A stretch of DNA of 64,000 nt from Lachnospiraceae bacterium C6A11 (GCA_000702245.1 JNKY01000015.1:171672-235671), one strand, 5' to 3'; shown: positions 43,234 through 52,766, counted from the stretch's first letter. Notes: generated from the sequence alone by a model not told the origin. Numbers and translations are program-made.

Positions 43234-43487
43234 ATAAGATCCTCCGTCTCTAAAAACTTAATCAGTGCTTTTATTTGGTATTCTTTTAATATCTTTTGTG
43301 GATGAGGCTTGTGTAGAGCTATTTCGGAGCTTCTTTGTAAATTAATAAATCTAACCTTTGAACCACTGGTTCTTCCGCCATTATCAATATAATATGAAAA
43401 ATACCCCAATAATGTTTCAACCTCATCAAAAGTGAAATCCTTTGGCTGTGATAATAGGCGTGCCATTAGCTTGTCTTTTTTACTCAT
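43230..43487 (-). CDS. hicA: HicA-family mRNA interferase toxin, variant
   Basis: An 85-residue toxin with a dsRBD-like fold. Residues DFTFDEVETLLGYFSYY then GRTSGSKVRFIN and ALHKPHPQKILKEYQIKALIKFLE fit the HicA variant common in Clostridia. In canonical HicA a His follows the GS pair; here the residue is Lys (GSKVRF) and the only His residues are in LHKPHP. First gene of the reverse hicAB operon. Confidence 0.85.
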   Translation of the reverse strand: MSKKDKLMARLLSQPKDFTFDEVETLLGYFSYYIDNGGRTSGSKVRFINLQRSSEIALHKPHPQKILKEYQIKALIKFLETEDLI

Positions 43488-43503
43488 TATTTATCTCCCT
43501 ATT

Positions 43504-43547
43504 AGTATATCATAAAGAACTGAGAATGCAACTATAAATAGTTGCAT
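43504..43547 (-). promoter_or_regulatory. hicA: hicAB promoter with 22-base palindromic operator
   Basis: Reverse strand TTGCAT (43531-43526), 16 bases, TATACT (43509-43504). A palindrome of two 10-base arms around AA (43526-43547, arm ATGCAACTAT) covers the -35 box, the expected place for HicB autorepression. Confidence 0.8.
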
Positions 43548-43680
43548 GTTATAATTTGTATCTGTTTATCAACTATGATCATGTTGAGTATGGTTACAAT
43601 ATATTATTAAGGCGTATTTGTAAAATCGCGAGGCGACACAGTTTGTTGCGCAACAAAATGTTTCATTAAGAAAATAAAGA

Positions 43681-43724
43681 AAGACAGGACTTTTGTGAAT
43701 AATCTCTCGTAAAAGTCCTGTCTT
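43681..43724. terminator. Strong hairpin terminator
   Basis: A 14-bp perfect stem (43681-43694 with 43711-43724). Reverse reading gives CTTTATTTTCTT after the stem, ending guaB; forward reading gives GGTTTTTG. Confidence 0.85.
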
Positions 43725-43790
43725 GGTTTTTGTTCTTATTTACTTATCAAAATCTGTTGTGACAGATGCACAAAAAACTTTGTTGAAGAT

Positions 43791-45299
43791 TTAGTCATAC
43801 TTCTTTGTACTGCTCTTGAGGATTACGTCGTGGCTGCCGCCTTCAACGATAGAAGTTGCAGAAACGACTGTAAGCTTAGCCTTCTGCTGGAGCTCTTCGA
43901 TAGAGAGGGCACCGCAGTTGCACATTGTTGACTTAACCTTGTAGAGTGTGCTCTGAACGCCTTCTGCAAGAGGTCCTGCGTAAGGAACGTAGCTGTCAAC
44001 ACCTTCCTCGAAGCTGAGCTTTGAAGCACCGCCGAGGTCGTATCTCTGCCAGTTACGAGCACGGTTTGAACCTTCGCCCCAATACTCCTTAACGTAGTTG
44101 CCGTTGATGAAGAGCTTATTTGTCGGGCTTTCGTCGAATCTTGCGAAATATCTTCCGAGCATTACGAAGTCAGCGCCCATTGCAAGTGCAAGAGTGATGT
44201 GATAATCATAAACGATACCACCGTCTGAGCAGATAGGAATATAAACGCCTGTCTCCTTGAAATACTCATCACGAGCCTTAGCAACATCCTTAACAGCTGT
44301 AGCCTGGCCACGGCCGATACCCTTGGTCTCTCTTGTAATACAGATAGAACCACCACCGATACCGATCTTGATGAAGTCAGCGCCTGCCTCTGCGAGGAAT
44401 CTGAAGCCCTCAGCATCAACTACATTTCCGGCACCAACCTTAACTGAATCGCCGTAATTGTCTCTGATCCACTTGATAGTTCTTGACTGCCACTCGCTGT
44501 AGCCTTCTGAAGAGTCGATACAAAGAACATCAACACCTGCTTCAACAAGTGCAGGAACTCTCTCTGCGTAATCTCTTGTATTTATTCCGGCACCAACTAC
44601 ATAGCTCTTGTGAGAGTCGAGGAGCTCGTTAACGTTCTCCTTGTGGCTGTCGTAATCCTTACGGAATACCATGTATGAAAGATGTCCTTCCTTATCAACG
44701 AGTGGAAGGGTATTGATCTTGTTGTCCCAGATGATGTCGTTGCAGTCATGAAGAGATGTCTCGTCGCTTGCAACGATAAGTTTATCGATAGGAGTCATGA
44801 ACTCAGAAACCTTGAGGGTTCTTTCCATTCTTGAAAGACGGTAATCTCTTGAAGCTACGATACCGAGGAGCTTGCCGTGGCTGCTTCCGTCATCTGTGAT
44901 AGCAACTGTTGAGTGGCCTGTTCTCTCCTTGAGATCAAGAACGTCGCCGAGTGTAGCATCCGGTGAAAGGTTTGAGTCGCTTGTTACAAAGCCCTTCTTG
45001 TATGCCTTAACGCGGCGTATCATGTTGGCTTCTTCCTCTATTGTCTGAGAACCATATATGAAGGAGATTCCTCCCTGCTTGGCAAGTGCAACTGCAAGCT
45101 TGTCACCTGATACGGACTGCATGATCGCTGAGACCATAGGAATATTTAACGAAAATGGGCATTCCTCCTGCCCTTTGCGAAATTTAACAAGTGGTGTTTT
45201 TAAGCTGACAGATGTCGGCACACACTCCGATGATGAATAGCCAGGTACGAGTAAGTATTCACCGAAGGTACGAGATGGTTCGTCGTAATAGAAAGCCAT
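43791..45299 (-). CDS. guaB: Inosine-5'-monophosphate dehydrogenase
   Basis: A 502-residue IMPDH, oxidising IMP to XMP in GMP synthesis. Two CBS repeats (about 105-230) interrupt the barrel: [12 protein letters not shown] and [12 protein letters not shown]. The catalytic Cys loop is [21 protein letters not shown] (about 310), and [31 protein letters not shown] follows. The end [17 protein letters not shown] stretch is present. Single-gene transcript with its own promoter (45357-45385). Confidence 0.96.
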   Translation of the reverse strand: MAFYYDEPSRTFGEYLLVPGYSSSECVPTSVSLKTPLVKFRKGQEECPFSLNIPMVSAIMQSVSGDKLAVALAKQGGISFIYGSQTIEEEANMIRRVKAYKKGFVTSDSNLSPDATLGDVLDLKERTGHSTVAITDDGSSHGKLLGIVASRDYRLSRMERTLKVSEFMTPIDKLIVASDETSLHDCNDIIWDNKINTLPLVDKEGHLSYMVFRKDYDSHKENVNELLDSHKSYVVGAGINTRDYAERVPALVEAGVDVLCIDSSEGYSEWQSRTIKWIRDNYGDSVKVGAGNVVDAEGFRFLAEAGADFIKIGIGGGSICITRETKGIGRGQATAVKDVAKARDEYFKETGVYIPICSDGGIVYDYHITLALAMGADFVMLGRYFARFDESPTNKLFINGNYVKEYWGEGSNRARNWQRYDLGGASKLSFEEGVDSYVPYAGPLAEGVQSTLYKVKSTMCNCGALSIEELQQKAKLTVVSATSIVEGGSHDVILKSSTKKYD

Positions 45300-45356
45300 T
45301 GTTTTTTCTCCTTTTCTTTTGAATTTTGTGTAGATATTTTTATATAGAATTAAGTT

Positions 45357-45385
45357 ATATTAACAAATTATCGAGACTATTTCAA
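45357..45385 (-). promoter_or_regulatory. guaB: guaB promoter
   Basis: Reverse strand TTGAAA (45385-45380), 17-base spacer ending TGT, TAATAT (45362-45357), an extended -10 type, about 60 bases before guaB. Confidence 0.65.
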
Positions 45386-45415
45386 GATAAAAAAGTACGA
45401 AAAAATATAAAAAAA

Positions 45416-45456
45416 GGGTGACTGTGATTGGTAAAAAATACCATCCAAGGTCACCC
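45416..45456 (-). terminator. Terminator of the HD-GYP gene
   Basis: A 7-bp outer stem (45416-45422 with 45450-45456) and an inner TGGTA/TACCA stem; the reverse strand continues as CCCTTTTTTTATATTTTTT. Confidence 0.88.
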
Positions 45457-45471
45457 CTGATTTACTGTATT

Positions 45472-47163
45472 TTAAGCGTTTATCGTATAATATTCCTCAA
45501 GTCGCGGACGTGCGGCAACGTAGTAACGCTCAAGCCTCTTATCAAAATGCTTGCCCATTCCGTCCATGATGATCTTATTGGCCTCCTCGAAGCTCATCCT
45601 CTCCTTATAAACACGCTTACTGACGAGCGCGTCATATACGTCGGCGATGGCCATGATACGTGCTTCGATAGGAATCTCCTCGCCGATCAGGCCCTCAGGA
45701 TAGCCGGAGCCGTCCCACCTCTCGTGGTGGTAGTGGGCAACATTTTCGGCAAGAATGTGGAAGTCGTAGTCATCTGTATTTTTCAGGATCTCGTGGACGA
45801 TCCGGCCACCCTCGGCAGCGTGCTTCTTCATCTCCATATACTCCTCCGGAGTGAAGCGGCCCGGCTTTCTGAGGATCGCATCGTCAACGGCGATCTTACC
45901 GAGGTCGTGCATAGGAGCGGCCTTGATCAGATTGTTGCAGAAGGTATCTGAAAGGTTAAATACATTGTCCTTCTTGATCTCGTCGATAAGTATCTTCACA
46001 ACGTCACTGGTTCGCCTGATATGGCCGCCGGTTGAGTTGTCACGGCTTTCAACAACGGTCGCCATGCTGAGGATGAGGTTGTCGTGCATCTCAACGATGC
46101 GTCTGGTCTTCAGGTCAACCTCCTTCTCGAGACTTTCATTGAAGCTGTTGATAAGCTGTATGTAATTCTGCTCCTTGGTGTCATTTCTTATGAGAAGCTG
46201 GTAGCCCTTGCATTTATGTGCATTGTAGAGCCTGTTGATGGTGACCCTGTATATCTCGCTGCCCCAGACTCTGGTGAAGCTGTTGTTGTCCGGATTCTCG
46301 ATGAAAGCCTCAATCTTGGAAACGACCTCCTTGTAGGCCTTTTCATCCTTTGATGCAGGAGTGTCAACCTTAACCTTCATAAGCTCCGGAAATACGATCA
46401 GTGCGATGTCGCTGCCGCCCAGATAGTTCAGCTTATTGTCAAAGGACACAAAACCGATCTCACCACTCATCTCAATTGAGTCGATACCGGTATCGGTAAC
46501 GTTGTAGAGACTGATCTTTCGGATGATAATAAGGAAGATAACCTGTGCAACAACGTAGCTGAAAGGGATTGGATCGAAGTTGAAGGTGAACTTCTTGCCT
46601 GCGAAATAAGAGAAGAAGCAGATGGCCTCGCACAGAATGAGGAGGCTCACTACCTTATTTGAAACGTCCTTCTTTTTAAGGAGGGAATAGACCATCGCCG
46701 CGAGCGGAATCAGGAAATAGCAGATTATCATAATGATAAATACTGTATGCATCGGCCCGTAAGTCTTGTCTACGACGGTCGAATAGCCGTTTTTCGTTAC
46801 AAACTTTCCGGTTTTATAGAATAGTCCCGTTTCCCCAATGGTAAGAGTAGACGCAAATACAGCCATCGAAAAGAGGAACAGGGTAGTGACCATCCATTTT
46901 TTCAGTCGGAAATTGCACAGCTCAAGTATTGCCAGCAAAATAAACAGCGCCAGGAAACAGCTACTGTAGACTATCTTGATCGCCACAAAGGCTTCACTTA
47001 GGTTCTCGGAGGTTGCGACGAGCAGATAACCGAGATTGCAGAGAGGAACAAAGGTAAATATCATCGTAAAGCAGATATTGAAGTGCTTATGCCAGATATA
47101 TGCATAGATAGCAGTGCAAAGAAGTGAAATTGTGAAGATTGCGTAATAATATACGATATGCAT
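45472..47163 (-). CDS. Membrane HD-GYP domain phosphodiesterase
   Basis: A 563-residue protein. The first 220 residues hold about seven membrane segments of the histidine-kinase 7TM type. A linker domain (about 230-340) precedes the HD-GYP domain (from about 365): HDNLILSMATVVESRD, GGHIRRTSDVV, APMHDLGKIAV for the HD metal pair, HHERWDGSGYPEGL for the GYP loop and RIMAIADVYDAL. It should hydrolyse c-di-GMP. The window also has a GGDEF-type gene at 56319. Confidence 0.93.
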   Translation of the reverse strand: MHIVYYYAIFTISLLCTAIYAYIWHKHFNICFTMIFTFVPLCNLGYLLVATSENLSEAFVAIKIVYSSCFLALFILLAILELCNFRLKKWMVTTLFLFSMAVFASTLTIGETGLFYKTGKFVTKNGYSTVVDKTYGPMHTVFIIMIICYFLIPLAAMVYSLLKKKDVSNKVVSLLILCEAICFFSYFAGKKFTFNFDPIPFSYVVAQVIFLIIIRKISLYNVTDTGIDSIEMSGEIGFVSFDNKLNYLGGSDIALIVFPELMKVKVDTPASKDEKAYKEVVSKIEAFIENPDNNSFTRVWGSEIYRVTINRLYNAHKCKGYQLLIRNDTKEQNYIQLINSFNESLEKEVDLKTRRIVEMHDNLILSMATVVESRDNSTGGHIRRTSDVVKILIDEIKKDNVFNLSDTFCNNLIKAAPMHDLGKIAVDDAILRKPGRFTPEEYMEMKKHAAEGGRIVHEILKNTDDYDFHILAENVAHYHHERWDGSGYPEGLIGEEIPIEARIMAIADVYDALVSKRVYKERMSFEEANKIIMDGMGKHFDKRLERYYVAARPRLEEYYTINA

Positions 47164-47364
47164 TTACAGTACCTCCTCTCTGGACAAACTGTTTTTGGAA
47201 TGATTTTAAATGATATCATACCACCTTGATTATAAAGCAACGAGAGGTATTATACAATCGGAAAGTGACGAAAAACAACGGATATCACAGGGTTTATGTA
47301 TGTGTCAGAAGCTTTGTTTTTGTGTTGTTGTTTCGCAAATGGGTTAGAATAACAAAATTTAAGG

Positions 47365-47393
47365 TTGACACAACTAACTTGGTCTGTTATTCT
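47365..47393 (+). promoter_or_regulatory. Promoter of the riboswitch transcript
   Basis: TTGACA (47365-47370), 17 bases, TATTCT (47388-47393). Transcription would start about seven bases later, right at the beginning of the aptamer. Confidence 0.75.
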
Positions 47394-47399
47394 TTAAAA

Positions 47400-47610
47400 A
47401 GCAATCAGGGGAGTAACCGGCAGATGTTCATGAAAATATGAACGGTCGCTTCTGTACATAATATCGTCAAGACAGTCATTATAGCTTCAGCGGCTATCAA
47501 TGATTCGGTATATGATTAATCGGTGAGACTTGCTTGCAAACTTATAAAAATACTGCGGGTATTTACGCCCAGAGTTTTTGTAGGTTTGCAAGTGGGTCTC
47601 ACTTTTTTTG
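47400..47610 (+). promoter_or_regulatory. yybP-ykoY (manganese) riboswitch with terminator
   Basis: The two sequence hallmarks of this aptamer are present: GGGGAGTA at 47408-47415 and a CGTCA loop near 47470. The 3' part GGTGAGACTTGC matches the conserved GUGAGACCUUGC-like strand. That strand starts a terminator: GTGAGAC (47523-47529) plus CTTGCAAAC (47533-47541) pair with GTTTGCAAG (47584-47592) and GTCTCAC (47596-47602), followed by seven T. The class senses Mn2+ and usually controls Mn exporters. The call is by motif reading, not covariance search. Confidence 0.72.
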
Positions 47611-47629
47611 CGTACTGAGCGAGTTATGA

Positions 47630-47644
47630 ACATGCGAAGCATGT
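47630..47644 (+). repeat. GCGAAGC mini-hairpin
   Basis: ACATGC-GAA-GCATGT, a perfect 6-bp stem with GAA triloop, same style as the hairpins in the 16353 repeat, preceded by GAGCGAG as in that repeat. Confidence 0.55.
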
Positions 47645-47670
47645 GTTGCGAAAAAAATCAATTAATCTAC

Positions 47671-47706
47671 TTGACATTTAATCAATGTGGTTGTATATTG
47701 CAACCA
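47671..47706 (+). promoter_or_regulatory. ABC exporter promoter with inverted-repeat operator
   Basis: TTGACA (47671-47676), 17 bases, TATATT (47694-47699). TGGTTG (47688-47693) and CAACCA (47701-47706) flank the -10 box, so a repressor could block it directly. Confidence 0.7.
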
Positions 47707-47782
47707 TGAACATATGAACAGATATACATATGTAAAACAAAATTGTACTGATTAACACTTAAAATAAATGGAGGAATGAAAA

Positions 47783-48496
47783 ATGGGTGAAAACAAGAAT
47801 TTTCTTGAGATCGTCGACGTGAAGAAGGCCTATGGTGAAGGAGAAACACGTCAGGAAGTACTTCGGGGAATGAATTTCTCTGTTGCAAATGGTGAGTTCT
47901 GCGTGCTTCTCGGACCATCCGGTTCGGGCAAATCAACACTCCTCAACATCATCGGTGGAATCGACAACGCAGACAGCGGATACATATCAATCAACGGTGA
48001 TAAGCTTGAGGACATGGATGAGAAGACACTTACACAGTACCGTCGTAAGCATCTCGGCTATGTATTTCAGCTTTACAACCTGATCCCGAACCTAAACGTT
48101 AAGGAAAATATCGAAGTAGGCGCGTATCTTTCAGATAACCCGCTCGATATCGACGACCTTCTGAAGACACTCGGCCTGTACGAGCATCGTCACAAGCTTC
48201 CAAGCCAGCTTTCAGGCGGACAGCAGCAGCGTACCTCAATAGGAAGAGCTATCGTTAAGAATCCGGACATCCTTCTCTGCGACGAGCCGACAGGTGCTCT
48301 TGATTACAATACTTCCAAGGATATCCTGAAGCTTATCGAGGATGTTAACAGAAAATACGGAAATACAGTTATCATGGTTACTCACAACGAAGCTATCCAG
48401 CACATGGCAGATCACGTTATCAAGCTTCGTGACGGTGTTGTAAGAAAGAACAAGATCAATGATGAGAGAGTTTCAGCAGTTGATCTTGACTGGTAA
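47783..48496 (+). CDS. ABC transporter ATP-binding protein, MacB/LolD type
   Basis: A 237-residue ATPase. [20 protein letters not shown] is Walker [16 protein letters not shown] the signature and [16 protein letters not shown]alker B with D-loop. The [14 protein letters not shown] region and [11 protein letters not shown]-loop fit the MacB/LolD/FtsE group. GGAGG lies upstream. The permease gene follows after 81 bases. Confidence 0.94.
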   Translation: MGENKNFLEIVDVKKAYGEGETRQEVLRGMNFSVANGEFCVLLGPSGSGKSTLLNIIGGIDNADSGYISINGDKLEDMDEKTLTQYRRKHLGYVFQLYNLIPNLNVKENIEVGAYLSDNPLDIDDLLKTLGLYEHRHKLPSQLSGGQQQRTSIGRAIVKNPDILLCDEPTGALDYNTSKDILKLIEDVNRKYGNTVIMVTHNEAIQHMADHVIKLRDGVVRKNKINDERVSAVDLDW

Positions 48497-48577
48497 ATGA
48501 CAGCTGATAGATGGTTGAGGCCGCCCGAGATGTAAATACAGATGATAATTTATGTTGGGCGTGAAAGGAGATTATAG

Positions 48578-50914
48578 ATGAAAAGTCCGTTAATGAAAAG
48601 GCTCCCGAAGGAGCTGAAAAAGGATTTTAAAAAGAATCTGATTATATTTCTGATACTTTTTCTTACGATCGGATTCGTATCGGGCATGTTTGTAGCCAAC
48701 AACAGTATGCTGAAGGCAGCAGATGATGCATTTACAAAATACAGTGTTGAGGATGGACATTTTAATCTGTCAAGGAAGGCTGATGATGGGTTTATAAGCA
48801 GCCTTGAAGAAAAGGCAGAGGTAAAGATATATGAACAGTTTTACAAGGATTTTACTGAGACCACGGATAAGACTAAGGCGAAGGATGATCCAGTAACTAT
48901 AAGAGTATTCGCCTCAAGGGAAGAGGTGAATAAGGCAAGTGTTCTGAAGGGCAGACTTCCTGAGAAGGAGGGCGAGATCGCCATCGACAGAATGCATGCA
49001 GATAACAGTAAGATCAAGGTTGGCGACAGCCTTTATCTTAACGGCGAGCGTTTTGAAGTTACCGGACTTATCGCTCTCAGTGATTACAGCACTCTTTACA
49101 AAAATAACAGTGATACGATGTTTGATGCGCTGACCTTTAATATTGGTGTTGTAACTGCTGACCAGTTCAGTAAGCTTGATGCGGTGCAGGTGAATCAGTA
49201 TGCATGGATCTATAATATAAAGCCTGCCGATGACGAGGCTAAGAAGACCCGAAGCGATGAATTTGTTGAAATACTCGGTGGTGAGGTCATGGCAACCTAC
49301 TACGACGAGAATCCTGCAAATGATATGATGGTTGAGGATTATGTTCCGGAATATAAGAATCAGGCGATACATTTTGCTGCCGACGATTTCGAAAATGACG
49401 AGAATCTTGGACTTTATCTGCTGATAATTCTTCTTGCTGTTTTTGCTTTCATATTTGCAATAAATATCAGCAACAAGATTGAGGATGATTCTGTTGTTAT
49501 CGGAACACTCAGAGCTTCCGGATATACAAGAAGAGAGATGGTTCGTCATTATATGGCGATGCCTGTATTTGTAACACTTGCAGCGGCAATTGCCGGAAAT
49601 GCCTGCGGTTACACTGTATTTAAGAATGCGGTTGTAAATATGTATTACAATTCCTACAGTCTTCCAACCTATAAGACTCTCTGGAATTCGAAGGCTTTCC
49701 TTCTTACAACACTGGTTCCTATCATAATGATGCTTGTTATTAATTATGTCATGATCAGAAAAAAGCTCATGATATCACCGCTCAGATTCCTTCGTCACGA
49801 CCTCAGAATGTCTAAGAGGAAGAAAGCTCTGAAGCTTCCACATTGGAGGTTCTTCAGCCGCTTCCGTGTAAGAAATGTACTTAACAACGCTTCAAGCTAC
49901 GTAGTACTTTTCATCGGAACAGTATTTGTCATGATAATGCTTATGTTCTGCCTGGGTATGCCGGACACTCTTGAAAAATACATGAAAGAAGCACCGGAGA
50001 AGATGTATGCACAGTACCAGTATTTTCTTAGAGGTACTGTTGATGAAGATGGTAATGAGCTGACGACTGTAAATCCTGACGCCGAAAAGGCTTGTGTTTC
50101 AACGCTTGTAACAGTTAACGGACCGAAGGTCGGTGAGGAGATCATGGTTGTCGGATATAGCAGCGACAGCAGGTATCTTAAGATCGGAGCATCGCTAAAG
50201 GATAACGAGATCTACATCTCACAGCCGTATGCTGAAAAATACAAGATCGAAGAGGGCGATACGATCACCCTTAAGGATCAGTACGCAAGCAGAAAATACA
50301 AATTCAAGGTTAAGGGCATATATGATTATATGGGCTCGCTTATCGTCTTCATGCCGATGGATAATTACAACGCTTTCTTCGGAAATGATCCTTCATACTT
50401 TAGCGGATTTATGTCAGATACTGAGATCACTGATATTGCCGAGGATTATATCTATAAGGTAGTAAGTGCTGAGGATGTTACCAAGATGGCAAATCAGCTG
50501 GATCATTCAATCGGAAGCTATATGGATTATTTCTCAGTCCTTACGGTTCTGATCGCAGCGCTTCTGATCTATCTGATAACCAAGATTATCATAGAGAAGA
50601 ACAGACAGTCTATATCAATGGTCAAGGTTCTGGGCTATGAGAATAAGGAAATAAGTAAGCTTTATATCAGGACGACGACCTTCCTTATGATCGTCTTTGA
50701 TATTCTCAGCGTATTTGCAGCTTATGTGGTTATTGACTGGTTCTGGCGTAAGGTTATGTCAAGAATGTCAGGCTGGTTTAGCATATTTATTAGCTGGAAA
50801 TCATACATCATTATGGTTGTTGCGCTTTACGCAGCATACCTTGTGATCTCATTCATCGATTTCCACAGGATCAAGAGGATCCCGCTTTCCGAAGCGCTGA
50901 AGAATGTGGAATGA
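48578..50914 (+). CDS. FtsX-like ABC permease, MacB type
   Basis: A 778-residue permease. An N-terminal membrane segment (LIIFLILFLTIGFVSGMFV) leads to a large outer domain (about 45-275), then three membrane segments of a first FtsX unit (ILGLYLLIILLAVFAFIFAI area onward), a cytosolic linker, a second outer domain and a final FtsX unit with ISMVKVLGYENKEISKLY. This 8-span layout with two FtsX units is usual for peptide or antimicrobial exporters in Firmicutes. Substrate unknown. Paired with the preceding ATPase. Confidence 0.9.
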   Translation: MKSPLMKRLPKELKKDFKKNLIIFLILFLTIGFVSGMFVANNSMLKAADDAFTKYSVEDGHFNLSRKADDGFISSLEEKAEVKIYEQFYKDFTETTDKTKAKDDPVTIRVFASREEVNKASVLKGRLPEKEGEIAIDRMHADNSKIKVGDSLYLNGERFEVTGLIALSDYSTLYKNNSDTMFDALTFNIGVVTADQFSKLDAVQVNQYAWIYNIKPADDEAKKTRSDEFVEILGGEVMATYYDENPANDMMVEDYVPEYKNQAIHFAADDFENDENLGLYLLIILLAVFAFIFAINISNKIEDDSVVIGTLRASGYTRREMVRHYMAMPVFVTLAAAIAGNACGYTVFKNAVVNMYYNSYSLPTYKTLWNSKAFLLTTLVPIIMMLVINYVMIRKKLMISPLRFLRHDLRMSKRKKALKLPHWRFFSRFRVRNVLNNASSYVVLFIGTVFVMIMLMFCLGMPDTLEKYMKEAPEKMYAQYQYFLRGTVDEDGNELTTVNPDAEKACVSTLVTVNGPKVGEEIMVVGYSSDSRYLKIGASLKDNEIYISQPYAEKYKIEEGDTITLKDQYASRKYKFKVKGIYDYMGSLIVFMPMDNYNAFFGNDPSYFSGFMSDTEITDIAEDYIYKVVSAEDVTKMANQLDHSIGSYMDYFSVLTVLIAALLIYLITKIIIEKNRQSISMVKVLGYENKEISKLYIRTTTFLMIVFDILSVFAAYVVIDWFWRKVMSRMSGWFSIFISWKSYIIMVVALYAAYLVISFIDFHRIKRIPLSEALKNVE

Positions 50915-50937
50915 TCATATAAAACATGGCTAATACA

Positions 50938-50966
50938 AACGGCCCGTCCATGGTGGACGGGCCGTT
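50938..50966 (+). terminator. Intrinsic terminator
   Basis: A 13-bp perfect GC-rich stem (50938-50950 with 50954-50966) with short T stretch after it. A second small hairpin, AGCC-TTGC-GGCT with ATTTTT, follows at about 50981-50998. Confidence 0.85.
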
Positions 50967-51029
50967 TTATGTGGAAAATGAGCCTTGCGGCTATTTTTGT
51001 GTGGCTTTCTTCTTATAATAGGTGGTTTT

Positions 51030-51935
51030 TTATAGTTTATCGATATATGTGCATGCGGCGAGGGCGGCAACGGCGCCGTCAGAAGCGGCGGTTACGAGCT
51101 GCCTTACGTGCTTGGTCCTGCAATCACCGGCTGTGAAGAGACCCGGAGTTTTCGTGGTACAGTCTTCACCGGAGAGAACGTATCCGCTCTGGTCGAGCTC
51201 TGCAATCTCCGAAAATACAGCATTATCCGGTACCTGGCCGATCGCTATAAAGAGTCCGTCGACAGCGATCTCACTTTTCTGGCCGCTAAGCTTGTCGGTC
51301 ACAACAACAGCACTGAGCTTATCTTCGCCAACGAGATCGGTTATGGTAGCATTCAGGACGAACTCAACATTGTCCTTCTCGCGAAGAGCCTGAAGGCTGC
51401 CTTCCTCTGCGCGGAAGCCTTCTCTTCTATGAATAACGTAAACCTTGCTGCAGTAGCCTGAAAGGAACGTTGCGTCCTCGATGGCTGTATTTCCGCCGCC
51501 GTTTACGGCAACGTTCTTACCTTTAAAAAATGCGCCGTCGCAGGTTGCACAGTAGGAAATACCGCGGCCCGTGAGGGCTTCCTCTTTCTCAAGCCCGAGG
51601 TGGCGATTCTTCGCGCCGGTTGCGATGATCACTGCCTGCGCCTCGTAGGTGCCGGCGGTGGTTGTGATCACAAAGCGGTCGCTTTTGTTTACTGCAGTAA
51701 CCTGCTCAAATACGATCTCTGCACCGAAGGACAGAGCCTGATCGAAGAGGCCGGTCGCATAATCAAAACCGGAAATATCCTTGATTCCGGGATAGTTTTC
51801 AATCTTAGGTGTATTTATTATCTGGCCGCCGTAGGTGTAGGCCTCGAAAAGTACTGTTTTCTTACCGGCGCGCTGGGCGTAGATCGCGGCTGAAAGGCCT
51901 GCGGGACCTGCGCCGACTATTGCTATATCATACAT
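51030..51935 (-). CDS. trxB: Thioredoxin reductase
   Basis: A 301-residue FAD/NADPH enzyme reducing thioredoxin. FAD site AIVGAGPAGLSAAIYAQRAG, redox pair CATC in SYCATCDGAFF (about 132-135), NADPH site VNGGGNTAIEDATFL and C-terminal GLFTAGDCRTK. Last gene of a marR-trxA-trxB reverse operon; 14 bases separate it from trxA. Confidence 0.96.
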   Translation of the reverse strand: MYDIAIVGAGPAGLSAAIYAQRAGKKTVLFEAYTYGGQIINTPKIENYPGIKDISGFDYATGLFDQALSFGAEIVFEQVTAVNKSDRFVITTTAGTYEAQAVIIATGAKNRHLGLEKEEALTGRGISYCATCDGAFFKGKNVAVNGGGNTAIEDATFLSGYCSKVYVIHRREGFRAEEGSLQALREKDNVEFVLNATITDLVGEDKLSAVVVTDKLSGQKSEIAVDGLFIAIGQVPDNAVFSEIAELDQSGYVLSGEDCTTKTPGLFTAGDCRTKHVRQLVTAASDGAVAALAACTYIDKL

Positions 51936-51949
51936 ATGTTGTTCCTTTC

Positions 51950-52261
51950 TTACTCACTGAGCCAAGCTGCCAGAGCCTGCTTTGGCTTGAAGCCGATACT
52001 CCTCTTAACCTCTACACCATTTTCAAATACGATCAGGCAAGGGATGTTGCTTACATTGTATTTGATTGCAAGGTCGGTTGCGTCATCGACATTTAAGCCA
52101 ACGACCTTAACATCCGTAACCTCGTCTGCAAGCTGGTCAACTACCGGTGAGAGCATCTTGCATGGGCCACACCATGATGCCCAGAAATCTACAAGCACAG
52201 GCTTGTCACTCTTAACTACTTCTTCTTCAAACTGTTCAGGGTTTATCTGTAATGCTGACAT
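51950..52261 (-). CDS. trxA: Thioredoxin
   Basis: A 103-residue thioredoxin with active site WASWCGPCKMLSP (about 26-38) and conserved VDDATDLAIKYNVSNIPCLIVF holding the cis-Pro. AGGAGG precedes the ATG. Middle gene of the redox operon. Confidence 0.97.
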   Translation of the reverse strand: MSALQINPEQFEEEVVKSDKPVLVDFWASWCGPCKMLSPVVDQLADEVTDVKVVGLNVDDATDLAIKYNVSNIPCLIVFENGVEVKRSIGFKPKQALAAWLSE

Positions 52262-52283
52262 ATTTTTATCCTCCTTAAATAAA

Positions 52284-52766
52284 CTAATTCTCTCCGGATG
52301 TGGCTCTCAGTATCTTGTGCAGCAGCTCGTAGAGCTTCATTGCGTCCTCCGGTGGGAGGCAGACACAGCTGCTGATCTGCTCAGGGATACTTACGGCCTT
52401 CTCGCGAAGCTGCATGCCTTTTTTTGTTACTGAGACCAGGAGATTTCTCTCGTCTGACTCTTTCCTATGTCTGGTGATATATTCCTTCTGCTCGAGCTTC
52501 TTCAGGAGCGGTGTAAGTGTTCCGGAATCCAGATAGAGCATCTCGCCCAGCTCCTTCACATTTGTTGTTTTCTTCTCCCACAGCACCATCATTGCGATGT
52601 ACTGGGTATAGGTAAGGTCAAGCTTATCAAGCAGCGGCTTGTATTTTCTGATTACTTCCTTAGAACATGCGTAGAGTGGAAAACAAAGCTGATTCTCCAG
52701 TTTAAGGCATGCGTACATGTCCTCTGCCTCACCGGCTGCCTCGTTAATATTATTTGATTCACTCAC
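52284..52766 (-). CDS. OhrR-like MarR family redox regulator
   Basis: A 160-residue MarR-family repressor. LENQLCFPLYACSKEVIRKY carries a Cys (Cys28) in the place of the peroxide-sensing Cys of OhrR (LCFALYA type motif). The winged helix includes LGEMLYLDSGTLTPLLKKLEQKEYITRHR and ERNLLVSVTKKG. The GTG at 52766 is chosen because AGAGGGTG precedes it; an in-frame ATG at 52841 lies in the promoter region. First gene of the trx operon, which it probably controls. Confidence 0.9.
   Translation of the reverse strand: MSESNNINEAAGEAEDMYACLKLENQLCFPLYACSKEVIRKYKPLLDKLDLTYTQYIAMMVLWEKKTTNVKELGEMLYLDSGTLTPLLKKLEQKEYITRHRKESDERNLLVSVTKKGMQLREKAVSIPEQISSCVCLPPEDAMKLYELLHKILRATSGEN

Larger units (their letters stand above)
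43488..43790. other. Spacer between hicA and guaB
   Basis: No gene. It contains the hicAB promoter/operator (43504-43547), a perfect 16-base palindrome TTTGTTGCGCAACAAA (43642-43657) of unknown role, and a strong hairpin (43681-43724) suited to ending guaB. Confidence 0.7.
47164..47782. other. Regulatory spacer before the ABC exporter genes
   Basis: No gene in 619 bases. It holds a promoter (47365-47393), a Mn-type riboswitch with terminator (47400-47610), a GAA-triloop hairpin (47630-47644) and a second promoter with inverted repeat (47671-47706). Confidence 0.8.

Noticed and set aside
47226..47441. 71-codon forward open frame
   Set aside because: It overlaps the riboswitch promoter and the aptamer start and has no ribosome site.
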